Below are positions 21,585 through 33,060 of a DNA stretch of 64,000 nt, one piece after another. Source of the stretch: Chenopodium formosanum. Its lineage: Eukaryota > Streptophyta > Magnoliopsida > Caryophyllales > Amaranthaceae. Each line of letters starts with the position of its first letter. The first letter of the stretch is position 1. Below the pieces are notes generated by a model that worked only from the letters and a program-made list of their open reading frames with translations, was not told where the DNA came from and searched no databases. The stretch is from the NCBI GenBank assembly GCA_024500155.1, contig CM044862.1:48060001-48124000 (forward strand). The letters are read 5' to 3'. The position numbers and the translations under genes are program-made.

Positions 21585-23767
21585 GCTCCTTGAGAAGAAG
21601 CACACCAATGATTGCTTCCATTTAAAAAAGCAACAAAGACGAGGAATTAGATGAAGTTGTGGACAATGTGCTCAATTGCGGGTTTCAACACCCACCTCAC
21701 ATTTGGTTTACTCTTTCCTTTTTCCCTCATCTTGGATTTACTTTCTTATTTGCATTTGGATTGAATGAATTATGAATTGTTGTGTGAATGAGTTTTCTTT
21801 CTTCCCCTCCCACCCACCCTTTGTGCCTTTATTTTGAGCATTGAGGACAATGCTCCATTCTAGCTTGGGGGAGTAGTTATTCGCTAGCTTGGGGGGGTTA
21901 TCTATATCTCTTGGTGGTTTCTTAATCCATAGTCTCATGATTGCTTGCTTTATTTCTCTCATACTTGCCAAATTTATTATTGAGATTGGTTTTTTATGTT
22001 TGGATGGCCATGAGCGCCTTATTGAGTTGACTTTTTTATTTGTAGCTTTGATTGATCATGCTTTCATCTTGCACAATTGTATATGCATTCTTGAGTATTG
22101 TTGGTTTTGTGAATATTTGTCTGTATAGTGTCTTTCCATGGCATTCAAGGCAAGTTTCAAAATGTTTTGTTTTAAACTTGGACATAATTGGGCTTTAGCA
22201 CCTAGAATACCCTATTTGCTAGTTGTTAGAGGTTTTCGTGCTCTTGAATGTCGAGGTTGGTTCACACATATAACATTGCCAAGGTAGTAGAACTTAAGGG
22301 CTATGAGACCTTAGCTCACTTGGTTTGTGGTAAGATGGTTGTCGCTCTCTAGCTAGTTGAAGCTTTAAAGGTGATTTTTGCTACTCCACTACCGTCATTT
22401 TTGTGAGGATGTGTCTATTTTGTTCTAGCCTTCTACATTTCTTGCATGTGTGGCGTTTGGATCCTTGGCATTGCTAGCTTATATCGAGAATTTGGCTTAA
22501 TCTACCCAAGATCGAGACCGAACCAACCTAGGGGAAGACGAAGGCAATTAGGATTTTTGTTTTGTTTTATTATTTTCTTTTCTTTTATTTTTCTTTTGCA
22601 TTTGCTCATTTAGTAACCCAATTTGAGCCATTTTCCCTTCTTTGGCATAACCACATTACAAACCAATGGACCTTTGCTTTATTTTCACCTTTATTAGTTT
22701 TTGTGAAGCATTCTTGGGACTTGATTTGTATTTTTGGTTAATGAAAGTGAGAAAAAGAATGAAAAAGAAGTGAAAAACTCAAATTTTGGTACTTGTGATT
22801 ATATTTGTTATGTTGAATGGTTTGAGTAAATGAGAAGAAAATAAAGGAAATGAAATAAAAAGCCGCTCAAAGTTAAAAGAGGCGAGAGCAAAGAATAAAA
22901 AGAAATGAAAAAAAAAAGAAAATATTGAGAAAATACAAAAATATTTGTTGTTTGGTTGAAAAAGAATAAGCTTGGGGGAGGAGTTGCTAGAATTTTTGAT
23001 TTGAAAGTTGGTAGTTTATTGAGTTTGAATTGAGGAATGATCAACCTTGCTTCACTTCTAAGTTTACCACCAATTTCCAAATTTATTTCCACACCCTTTA
23101 CCCTAGCCTAAACGTTTCAACCCTTTTAAGACCTTTTGACCTTAGTGAGGTTTAGTTACTACCGATGGAGGGTAATCAAGCCAAGCCTATTGAGCGAGCT
23201 ATCAATGCCAAGATGTCGGGTAGCCTAAATGTTTTTCATTGATTATTTCTTCCGATTCCTTTGAGGAATCTCGAGATATCACCTTAAAAGTGGATGCAAA
23301 ACTAGTGAGGATGCGGGAGTTTGGTTGGAGATAAGGAGGAGTGTAAGTCCCTCTAAGTTCTCTACCCTTTGCATGCTTTATGTATGCATCAACCTTAGCT
23401 ATTCTTTTGCTTGGCTACCTTTAATGTCTAGAAAGGATTGTATTCTTGTGCATTTAGCCCATTGTTTGTGTTTGGTTTGAAATATCAAAACTCGAGTTTT
23501 CTTGATTTCACCTTTGCCTTGAATGTTATGTGTTGCCAAGAGTTGTGGGTTAAACCTCTTAGGAAACCCTCACGAGAGCTTACTCATCCTCTTTGGCGAC
23601 ATAGGGGTTTAAAGGGCTTGATGCATACGCTAAATGCATCTGTGATTCCTACGACAGTGAGTTAGTGTACATTCTTTCTCTTTGTTTCTATTTTGTTTCT
23701 TTTGCCTTTAATAATTCCATCTTGTTCTCTTTTGCCTTAGCTTTGCTCGAGGATGAGCAAAGGTTTA
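21585..23767 (+). other. Gene-free 3' internal region of D2
   Basis: No convincing gene is found. It has several internal copies of a polypurine-like motif CTTGGGGGA or CTTGGGGGG (near 21866, 21890 and 22972), like the one at the 3' LTR border. Confidence 0.65.
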
Positions 23768-23780
23768 GCTTGGGGGAATT
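23768..23780 (+). other. Polypurine tract of D2
   Basis: GCTTGGGGGAATT directly precedes the 3' LTR start TGATGAGTGAC. Confidence 0.75.
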
Positions 23781-26167
23781 TGATGAGTGACATTTATGTC
23801 ACTCTTAGGGAGTAGTTTTAGAGTCATTTTCGTGTTTATTTTATCCTATTTTCCCTTTCTTTCTCTTGTTTTCTCTTAATAACATTTCTAGTTTATTTTG
23901 GTAATTTTGGTGTGTTTTAGTTTATTTTCTTTTTTTTATTAGTTTTAGTCTATTTTCCTATTTTATTTTTATTTTATTTGCTTGCGTAGTTTTAATTATT
24001 TTTAGTTTAGTTTTATGTCCCTTATTCTCTATTTTATTTTATTTATTTCTATTTTATTTATTTTATTTTATTTGTCGTGGTTTTGTTTTATTTCGTCCTT
24101 TGTTTATTTTCATTTTATTTTATTCTTTGTCCCAATTCTCTCCTCAATCTTGCTTGTGTTTGTAGGTGTGTTCGAGGTTCAAGGCATACGCTACAATATC
24201 CAAATGGAGTGAGTCTCGGATTTGCCCTGCTACTTGCTGCTGCCCCTTAACCTTCACTCCACCACACCTTATCCTCCACCACATCAACCACAGCAGCCCC
24301 TCAGCCAACCTCCTCTACTTCTCCCCTACTGCCACCAATCAAACACCACCACAGCCCGCCAGCTGCTAACAGCACACACAACCAAACAACCCACTGCACC
24401 TGACCACAACAGCCCCTCACCAACACAACGCACCAGCCCACAACCACCAACAACAGCCACATAACACAGCAGCCACGCAATCACCCCGCAACACCACCAA
24501 CACACACCAGCACCAACGCACCAGCCAACAACCACCTAACCACCGCAACCAGCCGCAACAGCCCCTGCTTCACCCCGCATCACCACCAGCACCCACAAAT
24601 CGCACACAGCAGCCACGCAATCACCCCGCAACACCACCGCGCAACAGAGCAGCCACCACCAGCATCAATTACAGCAACAATTGCGCCACATCATCACCAA
24701 TTCGCACAGCAACAGCCCCAAATCAGAGAGAAATGGAAGTTCATTTGGGTTCGAGCAAACCCATTAAGAAGTTCGGCCGAACGTCGAGTTAGAGACTTTG
24801 GGGGTTTTGTTATTCAAAGAGGAGTGGTCGAACATACCCTTGGTTCGACCGAACCAACCCCGTAGTTTGGTCGAACCAACCACCGGTTCGATCGAACCAT
24901 TTCACGAGCCTCGCACATGATTTTTAATGAGGATCGAACGATGATGATGCAATTGGTGTTGATAGCCATTGATTTGGAGCTTAGATTTTATGATAATGGT
25001 TGATGATGGTGGTAGGAGAATCGAAAAACCAGAGCAGCCATGAAGATGGATGAAACCGTTTAATTGTTTTGCTTTTTGGATGTAATTTTGTTTTTCTTTT
25101 ATTTTTATTTTCTTTGTTTTCTTTTTTATTCTTATTTTAGTTTTCTATTTTTACTTTTCCTTTTAATTTATTTTATTTTATTTTCTTTTTCTATTTTTTT
25201 TCCTAGTTTTATTAAGTTAGTATAAATACCCATTTTTTGGGGGTAATAAAACATTCAATAACTATCTATTCTTCTCTCTAACTAGTTTTAGGTTAGGTTA
25301 GGATAAGTTTTCATTGGTAGAGAGAGAAAGTGAGGTTTTCTTCATTAATGAACTTGGATTTTGAAGAAGGAGCTTGTTCAATCCTTTGTAGACCTTCATC
25401 TTCAGTTAATGAGCAATTTCTTACTCTCTCTCTCTCCTCTATTTTTATTTGTTTTATTTTGATTATTATTTTAGTTGTTGGTATTTCTTGTTAATCATGT
25501 TTATCCTTGATTGTTTGTTAATTAATCTTGTTATTAACATGATTAGTGAGTAATTTCCCCATTAAGGGGATGGTTGTAGTGTAGTTGGACCTTGAGCATG
25601 TTCTAGGGTTTAGAATTGATTTATTTGTGATTAAAGTCTTTATATGCTTGATATTCTTTAATCTTCTTGCAAGTGCACATTGTTGGTTGATTAAAGGTGA
25701 ATCTTTGCTAACAAGAAACGGAAGTTGACTTAGTTAAGGTTCATTACTATTGATTGTTATTTAATAGTACCTCCTAGTATATGGTTCTAATGTGGAAACA
25801 TAGAGGCTATGTTAGGAGAAGACAATTGACCCCGGAAGGCGGCTAGATTGGATCCTTTATTTCGATATTCGAGCATGTTTAGTTCATAATTAATTCAATT
25901 TCTATGCCTTTGTTTATGTTCAAGTGAATGCTATACCTAAACCATTTCCCTTAATGTTTTATTTCTTGTTTTAACATTTTTAGACTTTAGTTTATTTATC
26001 TCCTATTTCGGACTAGCTTAATTGTTGATAACATTTGGTGGTGTTTAATCGTTCTTTGTGGTTCGACCCCTATGCTTGCCTTATACTCGTATTAGGTTTG
26101 TTTAGGTTGTATAAATTGTATTTGATCTAGGGATAGACAATTGACGACGCGTTTATTTCCCTTGTCA
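23781..26167 (+). repeat. 3' LTR of D2 (2387 bp)
   Basis: It matches the 5' LTR along its length with scattered substitutions and a few deletions in the C/A-rich and T-rich tracts. It ends TTGTCA and is followed by CTATG. Confidence 0.93.
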
Positions 26168-26172
26168 CTATG

Positions 26173-26299
26173 AGAGTGGCCTTAGACCTTAAGGGCTCTG
26201 AATTGCGTGGCATCTTCCCATGGTGACACGTGTCACCCTATAAATGGGCCACGTGTCACTATGGGATTGGTCCACGTATACGAGGTTTTACCCTCAACA
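26173..26299 (-). repeat. 5' LTR of element A, outer part
   Basis: It continues the LTR cut at 17297 and matches 5905-6030, including two CACGTG cores. It ends CCCTCAACA, followed by GGTGT. Confidence 0.9.
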
Positions 26300-26334
26300 G
26301 GTGTAACCTTTACAGGTCAATCGTTGTTGCCTAT

Positions 26335-28371
26335 TGTAGATACCCATTTGTGTCTCCCCAAAACCAAACCCGGTGATGAGTACCTTTCACGTTGAATCAT
26401 AATCGAATGAAACGAAAGTGTGGGAAGGTCTAGTGTTGCGGAAAGTTTTATTTCTTTTCTTTTCTCCCTGATTTTGGAAACTTTATTTTAAGAAAACAGC
26501 CAATCCAGTTTGGTTGGTCCATGATATGGGTCCAATAGTGGTGTAGTTGGATGGGGCTTGTAAAGACCTTTCCAACGATATATTATAAGCCCAATTCCGA
26601 TGAATATTGAGGAAGTTATGGCCAATTTACTAAACTGGGCCCGGTTTGAGCTTTATGTGCAGCCCAATGATCTAGGGGAGGGCCTAATATGATTTATCAT
26701 TCCTAATGCAATTAGGAATGGTTTTAGTCTTCTAGAATATTCTAGAAGGTTCTTTTCATTCCTAATTCAATTAGGACTTTTCAGAGTTTTAATCAAGATC
26801 AAATAGCATTTTCGAAGAAATTATATTATTTTATCTTCCAGTACGGGAAATTTATCAGATTTTCGAAAACACGTTGAAATCCAGTTTGGCGTCCAACCCC
26901 AGACCTTGGCGCCTAGAACCAGGCTTGGCACCAGGCGCTAGCCATTGGCGCCTGGCGCTAGCCACTGGTGCCTGACGCCAGCTAGCCAGAGTTTGCGCCA
27001 ATCCTGTTTTGCGATCGTCAGACTCTGTTTTGTTAAATTATCTTTTTTTGGATGATTTTCTCTACAAATATCGTATTGAAAACTCCGTTTTCATTCACCA
27101 ACTCTCTTCATTCGCAAGTTTTCATTCACCAATTACCATTCATCAATTAATTAACTAATTCTCTTCATTCATCTACAATCATTCATCATCTACATCTCTC
27201 ATTCATCAATTCTCAAACATTAATTCATTAGAATTCTTTTCTTTCTTCAATTCTTTCTTACTTTTTTATACAAAATTCCGCATTCACAAGATCTAGATAC
27301 ACCTAGCCATATTCGAAGTTGCCTTCGCCCTAGACGTGAAAGGTTTTAATTTCTGCGGGTTTGGTCCCAAATCTCTCTTTCAATTATTTAATTTAATTGT
27401 TTGATTATTATTTTCTTTGAAGTTACTAACGTGTGTATTTTGTTATTAGAAAGAGGTACGAGACATCCAAGTAAGTACTTTAATGGTTTAATTGATATTA
27501 TGATGTAGAAATCATGCTTAGATTGTTATTTTGATTCCTAGTATCATGTTAGGATGTTTTCCTTAATTTGATGTTTAGGGTGACAACAATAAATTCCTAG
27601 TATTATGTCTAGGGTAACTTTAATGTCAAGCATGATTAAAAGTACGATGCTTCCTATATCCTTCCTAATATTTGTTCATGTTAGTATCATGTTAGGGTTA
27701 AAGATTTGATTTTTATTGTTTAGTGACATGCTAGGGTTTGTTATTAATCTTGTTAGTATCATGCCTAGGATCTTGCTATGCTTTAACATGATTATTGATT
27801 ATTATTATTATTAATGATGTTGATTATTTATTATGTTGCTTGATACATATTATTTTATATTGTTATTGCTTGATCACCTTTTATTGCATGTTAAAGGGAA
27901 TTGGTACTTGTAATCACGCTTAATAAGATATTTAATAATCTTGTTAGGGTTAACTTTGATTATAATTCAAGTGATCACCAATAATAGTTTATTTGTGCAT
28001 TAAATTCAACCAACATAGATTAAACAAGTTTAGGGTTAACCTATTGATTGCATGTTAATCAGAAAGCGCACATGAATACGAGCAGAATAAAGTAGAGGCC
28101 TATTATTAGGGCAGGTTCAATCTCTTTTAGGTTGGATTTGTACCATCATCCCCGAACCCTTATTTGGTTCATGAGCTTATGGAGTTGACGATCTCTTGGA
28201 TCGTTAAGGGGTGTAACCTTCACCTCGTGAATGGTTTACAAGTTCCTTAAAAACTTGTTGGCGACTCTTTTGCTCTATCTTCTTCCCTTTTGGACGCCAC
28301 CGTACTTTAGTGTATGATCACAGTGGAGTTCAAGCTAGTGGGATTTTAAAGGCTTGAAATTATTCCCTACA
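26335..28371 (+). mobile_element. Solo LTR C
   Basis: It starts TGTAGATACCCATTTGTGTC, ends TTCCCTACA and is flanked by CCTAT at 26330-26334 and 28372-28376. It is a relative of family B: the start, the GTGAAAGGT region and the region with AGCATATTAAGGG-like sequence near 27900 align. Its central palindrome array differs (GGCGCC type at 26885-27000). A possible TATA region (CTACAAATATCG) is near 27062. No internal genes are present. Confidence 0.85.
26885..27000. repeat. GGCGCC palindrome array in LTR C
   Basis: Repeated TTGGCGCCTGG, AGGCGCTAGCC and related sequences occur within ~115 bp of AT-rich DNA, upstream of the probable TATA region. Confidence 0.75.
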
Positions 28372-28557
28372 CCTATCGTTGTCACTTTATCGTGGTTGCC
28401 TTTTATGATTCGTGAACGGTTTACAAGTTCCTTAAAAACTTGTTGGCGGCTCCTACTTTCCTTGTCCCTAATCGTATTATGTCAATTCCCACTTCCTATG
28501 AGTGCCAAGCATATTCACACATGCTTTAACGTAGGCGCACTTTAAACGACGCCTACA

Positions 28558-29587
28558 GTAGTGCATATGTCTTAAAGTATTGCTACAACATGCTCATATC
28601 ATTATTATTTTTTTATTAAAAAATGACTTACTAATGAATATAGAAGAAATATAAATTAATTTAAAAGTTAAACAACCAAACAGCTTAAAACAAGATATTC
28701 ATTTGTCACAAGCCATATATGAGTACTGCACATGTCTTCAACTATTGCTATTACATACTCACATTATTATAAGTATATCATTCTATGTATAATATGGAAA
28801 AAGGAATCAATTTAAATGGAATACCAAGAAATCACTAAAAAATTTGTATAAACTAAGCATCAATGATGGTAATTAAAGGACAAAGTTCAATAACCTTTTA
28901 ACTTATGATTATGATTAGTTAAGTAAACGATGGCTCATTTACCCACATAAAAAAATACAAATGTAAAAACAAAGAATAAACATGATAGTTATAAAATCAT
29001 GAGAAGACATATGAATTCAAAATATCATATTATGCATCCATAGACATATACATTGAATTATAAGTCTTAAAGGTTTAGTAGTTACCTGAATTAACTAGAA
29101 GAGTACAAGTGTGATTCAAGCCTGATCCTACTTGTTACTAAGATGATCTTGTTTGTTGTTGTCCCCTTCACTTTGTGCCCAACAACCGATTTCACTTAGT
29201 TTAACATTTGAAGAGTCAGAGAACAAAATAAATTAATTTAATCAAATATTGAATTATGTAAAAAAAAAAAAAAACCGATTGAAAAAAAAAACACACACAA
29301 TACCAATTTATAATCATTTTAGGCAGACACAAAACACACTAAAATAAATACCACCTAACAAATTCTCTTCTCTGGACACTTAAGGGCTTTGAGAAAGAAT
29401 TGTAAGCAACATGACCAGTATATATCTAAATAACAAATTACCCTAAATAATTGATTATGGGTCATAAAATTCGAAAGTGACAAACATTCAATTATATTGC
29501 AATTAACACCAATAATTAATTATGGGTCATGAAATTCGAAATTGAATAACAAATTACCCTAAATGCAAACTGATAATTTGAAGGGCA
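28558..29587. other. Gene-free AT-rich DNA between B1 and F2, probably CACTA interior
   Basis: No coding region is supported. Two imperfect direct repeats (about 28560-28605 and 28714-28762; TGCAYATGTCTT...ACATRCTCA) are present. There is no PBS-like sequence after B1, so this is unlikely to be an LTR element's internal region. Confidence 0.5.
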
Positions 29588-29848
29588 ATTGAGATGAAAA
29601 AACTGGAAATTCATGACGACCTATGTTAATTTCATTCATCTTTGAAAACTAACAATTCATAAACTGGAAAATTAAAGGGAAGGAACAAATCTAAATCTTT
29701 AGCTAATTTGTAAATGTAATTTGTAATTTAACCATGATTCAAACTCGTTTTTAACAGTAAATTTCGTAATTAATTACACTAATCATAAGTTAAACCCTAA
29801 AACAAATTTAATTTACACGATAATTAAATGTTTATAAAAAAAACATAC
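29588..29848. repeat. Flank copy F2 (duplicate of 771-1034)
   Basis: It matches 771-1034 and ends ATACC before LTR B2, just as F1 does before B1. Confidence 0.8.
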
Positions 29849-30377
29849 CTGTAGACACCTAAAAATGTCTCCCCAAAACCAAATCCGATGATAAACACCT
29901 TTCACCGCCATTGATGGTCGGTTTAGTATTTTATATTTGGAGTGCTTAAATCCATGTTCTATCCAATATATTTCATGAACCAATCCAATTTCTAGCTCAT
30001 TTCCCTAAATCATAACCTATTTTTCACTTTTCGTGTCCACATCACAAAACCGAGCGCAACTGATTTTACGAATATTTTTATTTTGATCCAATTATTATTT
30101 GATTGGATAGGCCTTTTAATAAGCTTTCCAATCATATATCATAAGCCCAATTCCGAGCTATAACGAAAAAGATATGAGCAAAACACTAAACTCGGCCCAA
30201 AACCAACACCCTTCCACTAAAACGGCCATATCTTAAAATATAAAAATTATTTTTACTTTATTCTAATTGGGTTATAAATTAGAATTGATAAGCTTTCCAA
30301 TGATATATTATATGTCTTATTCCGAGTTACGGATCAAAAGTTATGATGATTTTAAAAATGGATAAAAAACTGGAATC

Positions 30378-30850
30378 ACCGCGCACAGTGGAAAAGCACC
30401 GTGTCACTAGAGTGTGCCCCGTCTGACGGTGTCTTCCCCCATCTGACGGTGCCTGGTGCCGTGACACGGTACTGTACATCGTGTCACAGTGCCATTTTTG
30501 AAGCTTTTTTGCATCAAATTCCACCGTGGCACGGTACATGTTGCCGTGACACAGTACATGCTGCCGTGACACGGTATTTCTCACCGTGTCACGGTGCTTT
30601 TTCCGTATTTTCCCATACCGTGATACGATGTACTATACCGTTCCACGGTGGACACTGCCGTGTCACGGTACGTGTGCCGTGTCACTGAATTTTCTCGTGT
30701 CTTTTCCTCGTAAACCCTTCACGCGTTTTCACTTCTCGTAGGTCAAATATTTCCCGTGTAACTCCAGTTGTCCACCGCGTCACGGGATTTTCCCCCGTCT
30801 GACGGTGCCTGGCACCGTGTCATGGTGTTTTCTGCCTTGTCGCGGTGTTA
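30378..30850. repeat. Palindromic CCGTGNCACGG array in B2
   Basis: About a dozen degenerate copies of CCGTGTCACGG/CCGTGACACGG occur in 470 bp, often followed by TAC. The array ends about 55 bp before the TATA box. Confidence 0.8.
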
Positions 30851-30902
30851 ATTTTTAGGGTTTTTATCTTTTTAGGGTTCCGCGTGTTCCCTCTACTCAA
30901 TT

Positions 30903-30911
30903 TCCCTATAA
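30903..30911 (+). promoter_or_regulatory. TATA box of LTR B2
   Basis: CCCTATAAATAAGACCCTC is a clear plant-type TATA box just downstream of the palindrome array. The B1 counterpart, near 4580, reads TACAAATAAG and is weakened. Confidence 0.6.
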
Positions 30912-31945
30912 ATAAGACCCTCATCTCTGCAGTTTGGGGCATCAAATCATTCTCTCTTTCTCTCTTTTACACCAAAAATTATTCTCTTCTCTTTCTCTCA
31001 TATTCTAAACTTTAAGCCTATATTCCTAATTACATCATTCTTCCCTTAAGCACTCCAAGGAGTCCATACAACACTCGAGGTTCCGTCCTTAAACCAAGAC
31101 GTGAAAGGTACAAATAACTGAGGGTTTGGACCAAATTAACTCTACTTTTTTATTTAATTTAATTTAATTTAATTTCTATTTGCTTTATATTTTTTATTGA
31201 AGTTACTAACAGTTTATTCATGATGTAGCAATTTAAAGGAACGGGCGGAATGTGAGTAATTAATTAATTTAATTACTCTTATTTTATTTTCTTTTTGCTA
31301 GTATCATGATTAGGTTATTTTATATTTGATTTGACTAACGCTATTATTATTGAATTGCTTCCAATATTGATGTTTATTCTATTTGATCACCATATTGCAT
31401 GTTTAAAGGGAATATGTAATTGAATATCACGCTTAATAAGATAATTTGGACAACTGGTTTAGGTTCCCTTTTAATGTTGTTATTAAATCAAGTGATCACA
31501 AATATTTTAGAATTATATGTTGAATTAATATTCAACCAATTTAGCATAATAATAGTTTGGAGCAAATTGAATCTTTGTTTGCATGCCTTTGAAATCGCAA
31601 GAATTACTTTTCACTATAAGAATCGAGTAGGGGACAATACGGGCAAATGTGACTCCATGACTCACTTCGTACCATCATCCTCGATCCTCCTTTCGTGGTT
31701 CCGAACCATATGGAGTTAGTAATCTCATGGATTATGAATGAGGTGTAACCTTCACGGGTCAATCGTTGTCCCTTTATCGTGGTTGCCTTTTATGATCCGT
31801 GAACGGTTTACAAGTTCCTTAAAAACTTGTTTGCGGCTCCCTACTTTCCTTGTCCCTAATCGTATTATGTTAATTCCTACTTCCTATGAGTGCCAAACAT
31901 ATTCACATATGCTTTAACGTAGGCGCACTTCGAACGACACCTACA

Positions 31946-32379
31946 ATACCTTCAAAAGATCAGAACTTGGATGAGCGATTGGAAGCAATTGTTTGTAGAA
32001 GTGAATAATGAAATCAAAAGAGAGGGTAAAGTTAGGGCTCAAAAGTTAACTAGCTAGAGGAGAGGAAACTGATGATTTTGTGAGAGATGTAGTGCGTGAG
32101 TTTTGTTTTAATTTTATTTTATTTTATTTTTTATTTTTTTTTTTTTGCAACTTTCAATTGAGCGCATTTGTTTATCCGCCTAAAATTTAATTTCACGGGC
32201 TTGAGATTACCAGGCCTCTTTATCACATGAGGGCCACGTGATAATTCAACACTTTAAATTGTCAATCCATGCTTACGACACAAAAAACCGTCGAGGTGAG
32301 GCGCGAATTATTTTTTTGTTGACGGTCTTCCATAGTGTCGAGGTTATAGTGTGGAGATTACATGGGTTTTGTAGTAGTG
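31946..32379 (-). mobile_element. Right end of a CACTA (En/Spm) DNA transposon
   Basis: Read from the right the terminus is CACTACTACAAAACCC, typical of CACTA elements. It is followed inward by short subterminal repeats around CGTCGAGG and GACGGTC. Next to it is CGA (32380-32382), which continues the E1 sequence as in E2 (CCGACTGAGATG), so E1 is the host. The left terminus is not in the window; all DNA from the left edge may be CACTA interior with nested insertions. No transposase is visible. Confidence 0.7.
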
Positions 32380-32382
32380 CGA

Positions 32383-32570
32383 CTGAGATGAGTCCTCTTC
32401 AGAGCCGAATGCCTCCTCGCTGGAATCATTTTCTTGTCCACCCAGAATCGAGTCATTCAGCGTCATTGGGATGCTGGATGGGTAGTAAGAAACCTCGCTC
32501 CTAGGTACCCTGATAGGACTTTCGTCCTCTTCATCACTAGGCCGTTGGGCTGTCTTTTTGTTCTAGCCAT
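32383..32570 (-). pseudogene. First coding exon of the E1 antisense gene (fragment)
   Basis: The minus-strand ATG at 32570 follows an acceptor (CTATGCAG/GACACT) as in G. The N-terminus MARTKRQP resembles the E2 copy and contains a Pro/Ser/Glu-rich continuation, but a frameshift early in the exon leads to a stop. The CACTA insertion removes the rest. A leader with a GTAACTGCC donor lies near 32775 and a TATA box at 32921-32930. Function unknown. Confidence 0.55.
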
Positions 32571-33047
32571 AGTGTCCTGCATAGACACAGACGGATTCGT
32601 TGGCGAGAGCAGTTTAGGACAGGCGACAACCCTAGTTCTAGATTCAGCCGTCCCAAGTGACCAGCTGACAGCTATTCTAGGCCGTGTCGTGTGTGTTTGT
32701 GATACCATTTTTAAAGAAACAAAAACAGGCTAAATGAAAGGAAACTGAAAAGAGAGAGAAAGAGCAGGCAGTTACCTGAAAGAGGTACTACTGGAAGTTG
32801 ATTAAGCCGACTGGGTCAGGCGGCAAATAGCAAGCGGCAGGCGGAAGCGTTGTTTCAAAGAAAAGTCAAAGATTCTCTCAGATTTTTTCGTAAATGAGCG
32901 AAAAAGAGAGGGACAAAGTTTCTATTTATAGAGGGGTAATTCCAGGGCCATCATGGTAAATTCCCCAAAAGGTGAACAATAATTACTGTTCCACCAATAG
33001 ATGAGTGACAAGTGTCACAGATGCCACGTGGCCCGCCACATCACATC

Positions 33048-33060
33048 TGTGAGGGGCAAA
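33048..33060 (+). other. Polypurine tract of E1
   Basis: TGTGAGGGGCAAA lies directly before the 3' LTR start TGTTTTGGG. Confidence 0.8.

Larger units (their letters stand above)
17298..26167 (+). mobile_element. Element D2: full-length non-autonomous LTR retrotransposon (8.87 kb)
   Basis: LTRs are 17298-19721 and 23781-26167 (TG...CA), with target duplication CTATG at 17293-17297 and 26168-26172. A tRNA-Asp PBS follows the left LTR and a GCTTGGGGGAATT tract precedes the right one. The 4.06-kb internal region has no reverse transcriptase, integrase or protease; it has one degraded frame of unknown function (19839-21584) and 2.2 kb without genes. By size and layout it resembles large non-autonomous (LARD-like) elements that use a partner's enzymes; the partner is not in the window. 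LTRs look very alike, so insertion is relatively recent. Confidence 0.92.
5403..26299 (-). mobile_element. Element A: Ty3/gypsy Tat-clade retrotransposon, split by D2
   Basis: Read on the minus strand the order is 5' LTR (16799-17297 plus 26173-26299), PBS (16781-16796), gag-protease-RT-RNase H-integrase (16766-10995), a convergent junction with a hairpin, an opposite-strand gene (6840-10179), PPT (6031-6043) and 3' LTR (5403-6030). Without D2 it is about 12.0 kb. Target duplication is AGTGT at 5398-5402 and GGTGT at 26300-26304, one base having changed; the unbroken site is in B2 near 31740. An opposite-strand gene between pol and the 3' LTR is known for Tat elements of the Grande/Retand kind. 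Gag-pol carries stop codons, so the copy is defective. Confidence 0.93.
1035..28557 (+). mobile_element. LTR B1, split by three later insertions
   Basis: The LTR starts TGTAGACA and ends GCCTACA. Its pieces are 1035-1777, 4302-5402, 26305-26334 and 28377-28557, together about 2.06 kb, and they are collinear with the unbroken copy B2 (29849-31945). The interrupters are solo LTR D' (1778-4296), Tat element A (5403-26299) and solo LTR C (26335-28371), each with its own 5-bp target duplication. There is no PBS after the right end, so this is an LTR without its internal region. Orientation is given as the strand with the TATA-like box. Confidence 0.8.
29849..31945 (+). mobile_element. Solo LTR B2 (2097 bp, uninterrupted)
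   Basis: It starts TGTAGACACC, ends CACCTACA and is flanked by ATACC at 29844-29848 and 31946-31950. It is the unbroken reference for B1 and shows the empty sites for D' (near 30620) and A (near 31740). A palindromic array (30378-30850) precedes the box CCTATAAATAAGACC. Confidence 0.88.

Noticed and set aside
28558..29848. Internal region of an LTR retrotransposon bounded by B1 and B2
   Set aside because: No PBS after B1 and no PPT before B2, and the ATACC duplication fits a solo LTR at B2.
30378..30850. CRISPR-like array
   Set aside because: Repeats are short, degenerate and palindromic without uniform spacers, in a plant LTR.
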